Assembly (NCBI GenBank): GCA_963082875.1
Contig: OY720101.1
Location: 1,860,001-1,924,000, forward strand
Direction of reading: 5' to 3'
Source: Corella eumyota
Lineage: Eukaryota > Chordata > Ascidiacea > Phlebobranchia > Corellidae
DNA: 64,000 bases
A program made the translations under genes and the position numbers. Below are positions 62,333 to 64,000 of this stretch, in pieces (the first letter of the stretch is position 1; each line of letters opens with the position of its first letter). The notes below the pieces were generated by a model. The model saw only the letters and a list, made by a program, of their open reading frames with translations. It was not told the DNA's origin and did not search any database.

Positions 62333-62467
62333 TACAATTAAGGTAAATTAGTATTAGAACCTCGCAACTCTTAGACAAGACATCATTCAGAATTATCAAG
62401 AGAAGATATAAAGTCACTGAACATTGAATATTTATCAGAAAATTTAAAGAATTTAGAAGAAAATAAA

Positions 62468-63085
62468 ATGGCTTGCAGAATTGTCTACCCAGCTTCGTCA
62501 TTTTACAACGAAGAAATTTTTAACCCATTTTTTGTAAGTCCGCGAAGACAACAACGTAGAAGAAAATTTGAGGACGAAATTTTTGATCATTTGCTTCCCG
62601 GATTACTCCTAGCCAAACGCGGAAGAATATCTGACAATAGAAAATGTTGCACGAAGAAAGATGAAAAGAAAGAATTCTCGTTCGATTTTAAACTTGAAGG
62701 TTTTGATTCCTCTGAGATCAAGGTCAAAGTGATCGGACACAAACTTGTCGTGGATGCTGCAAAAGAAGAGGAAGAAAACTCAAACGGATTAAAATCTTAT
62801 TCCAGAAAAGAATATCACAAATCCTTGGTTCTTCCTGATGACGTCAACGTCGACGCACTGACGTCACAATTAAATGACGAAGGTGTGCTCCGGATTCAAG
62901 CTCCCTTACTTCCCGCTCTCTCTCCTCCTGAAGAGAAAGAAATCGCTGTAACAAAATCAGTAGATGAAAAAGAGAATAATGAAATTGAAAAAGGCAATAC
63001 AGAAGAGAACAGTGAGAGAAAGGAAGAGGAAATCAGTGAGACGAATCAAGAAGAAGCTGGAAGTTCAAAAACTAACGAAGAATAA
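62468..63085 (+). CDS. Small heat shock protein (alpha-crystallin family), 205 residues
   Basis: Sister of the gene at 61231 on the opposite strand and likewise intronless. The first 32 residues and the alpha-crystallin core from FDFKLEGFDSS to GVLRIQAP (about residues 68-142) are identical to the sister. Differences gather between residues 33 and 67 (for example LLLAKRGRISDNRKCC against LLLATGGRIPEERKCC) and in the Glu-rich tail, which is one residue shorter. The EIAVTK motif is kept. About seven base differences over the 75 identical codons are all silent. Its start codon context (AGAAGAAAATAAAATG) is shared with the sister. The role is as above: holding unfolded proteins during stress, in the cytosol by lack of any targeting signal. 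Confidence 0.95.
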   Translation: MACRIVYPASSFYNEEIFNPFFVSPRRQQRRRKFEDEIFDHLLPGLLLAKRGRISDNRKCCTKKDEKKEFSFDFKLEGFDSSEIKVKVIGHKLVVDAAKEEEENSNGLKSYSRKEYHKSLVLPDDVNVDALTSQLNDEGVLRIQAPLLPALSPPEEKEIAVTKSVDEKENNEIEKGNTEENSERKEEEISETNQEEAGSSKTNEE

Positions 63086-63229
63086 TTTTTTGTTAACATT
63101 TTGACTTTAAAGTTCTTTTTCATTATTCATTCCGACTGTACTTTTTTACTTAATTACATATTTTTATGTGCTATGTTTCCTATTATGCCCTTGATTTAAT
63201 GTGTTTTTATTTGCTTTTTTGCCGATGTA

Positions 63230-63235
63230 AATAAA
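63230..63235 (+). terminator. Candidate poly(A) signal of the plus-strand small Hsp gene
   Basis: AATAAA about 145 bp after the stop codon. It overlaps a short direct duplication, TAAACGAATGTTACATAATT, seen at about 63232 and again at about 63263. Confidence 0.5.
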
Positions 63236-64000
63236 CGAATGTTACATAATTAAACTCGTTAAACGAATGTTACATAATTACCCAGTATTTTTAAACCATC
63301 ATTTGTACAAAGTTTAGCTTGTAAAAAAAACAAACAAGCAACACCGAAAACAAATCCTCTACGTTTACTTTGAACAAAGTTTATTTAATAGTTTGATATA
63401 AAAGTTAAAAGCGCAAAAAAACACAAAAAAATTAGCAAGCTTTTCTATACATAAGTAGATGCAAATGATTTCAAGATCATGAAACTCGAAAATTCATGAC
63501 GTCACGAAGTTTGTGACGTCATTAAAGCATGATTAGTCGTCACAAGGATGGATTGTAATTGGATTTTAGTAAAAATGAAATAATTGTCGTACGAAGTTAT
63601 CTAAAAAAAATCCAATTTGTAAAAAAAACAAAAAAATTAAATATTACAAAATAAAGCAAAAAAATGAACTGAAAAATATTAACTTTGGGCGGTTTCGAAC
63701 TTGCGACTGCACGGACTCAAATATCAGGTTTAATTTCTTTATAAAACTAAAGCAATTGGTGTAGAAAAATAGGCTTTTCATAACAAACAAAGTAGGCACT
63801 TTAATTGAATTGGCAGCGCAAAAAAACATTTTTGGCAGAAGTATTTACCCTATACAAAAACTTTACAACATTTTGTACTTCTTAATCTGATGAAAAAGTG
63901 AACAATTACAGAACGAAAGTTAAAATCAGATTTACAAAACAAATTTTTTTATCGAGTAAAAATTGTAATACTGACGTCGAGATTTTAGAATTAAAAAAAA
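63236..64000. other. Right edge, no gene seen
   Basis: AT-rich flank with two TGACGTCA palindromes within 20 bp (about 63498 and 63514). There is also a weak box-B-like CAAGTTCGAAACC on the minus strand near 63690 that could be a decayed SINE. No coding region is supported. Confidence 0.5.

Larger units (their letters stand above)
61852..62467. promoter_or_regulatory. Divergent heat shock promoter of the small Hsp pair
   Basis: 616 bp between two start codons. Heat shock elements (alternating TTC/GAA every 5 bp): imperfect 61981-61998; perfect three-unit 62015-62027; perfect four-unit 62250-62267; short 62286-62293; perfect three-unit 62320-62332. The minus gene has TATAAAAG at 61959-61966. 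The homologous site of the plus gene is TATTAGAA (62352-62359), and TATAAAG occurs at 62407-62413. About 120 bp before each ATG is an inverted duplicate (CTTAGACAAGA, ATCATTCAGAAT, AAAGTCACTG). Confidence 0.85.

Overview
The window looks like nuclear DNA of an ascidian tunicate, most likely a Ciona species. The grounds are strong AT richness, short introns with GT...TTTTTAG boundaries, a metazoan-type DOP1 gene, a compact gene layout and a large excess of the octamer TGACGTCA outside the satellite. The genus is inferred, not proven. Exons were assembled by hand from splice sites, reading phase and protein similarity.

Layout. (1) 1-24.8 kb, + strand: the C-terminal half of DOP1 (Dopey), 24 exons, entering from the left edge and ending at a TAG at 24755. 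Its 12.2 kb intron (1325-13486) hosts a nested gene on the opposite strand. That gene encodes a small secreted protein with a signal peptide, a Sushi/CCP-like domain, a Glu/Arg-rich linker and a Cys-rich, ShKT-like tail. The intron also holds a second signal-peptide exon and a hAT-type nonautonomous transposon. (2) 25.5-53.8 kb: one continuous satellite array of about 90 monomers of about 314 bp, with clear higher-order repeat blocks. (3) 53.8-56.0 kb: tRNA-derived SINE-like pieces, a 57-bp hairpin tandem, a tRNA-Ala(UGC) gene and a near-perfect 43-bp palindrome. (4) 56.0-60.7 kb, + strand: an 8-exon gene for an unrecognised secreted, Thr-rich then acidic protein of 319 residues. (5) 61.2-63.1 kb: a head-to-head pair of nearly identical small heat shock protein genes around a 616-bp promoter region with several perfect heat shock elements. 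(6) 63.2-64.0 kb: no supported gene.

The genes do not form one pathway. DOP1 acts in endosome/Golgi traffic, the two secreted proteins are unrelated to it, and the heat shock pair is a stress-response module with shared cis-control. The most unusual objects are the higher-order-organised satellite, whose monomers share a conserved GC island with nested inverted repeats, and the nested secreted gene. No retroviral, LTR or Polinton-like element was recognised.
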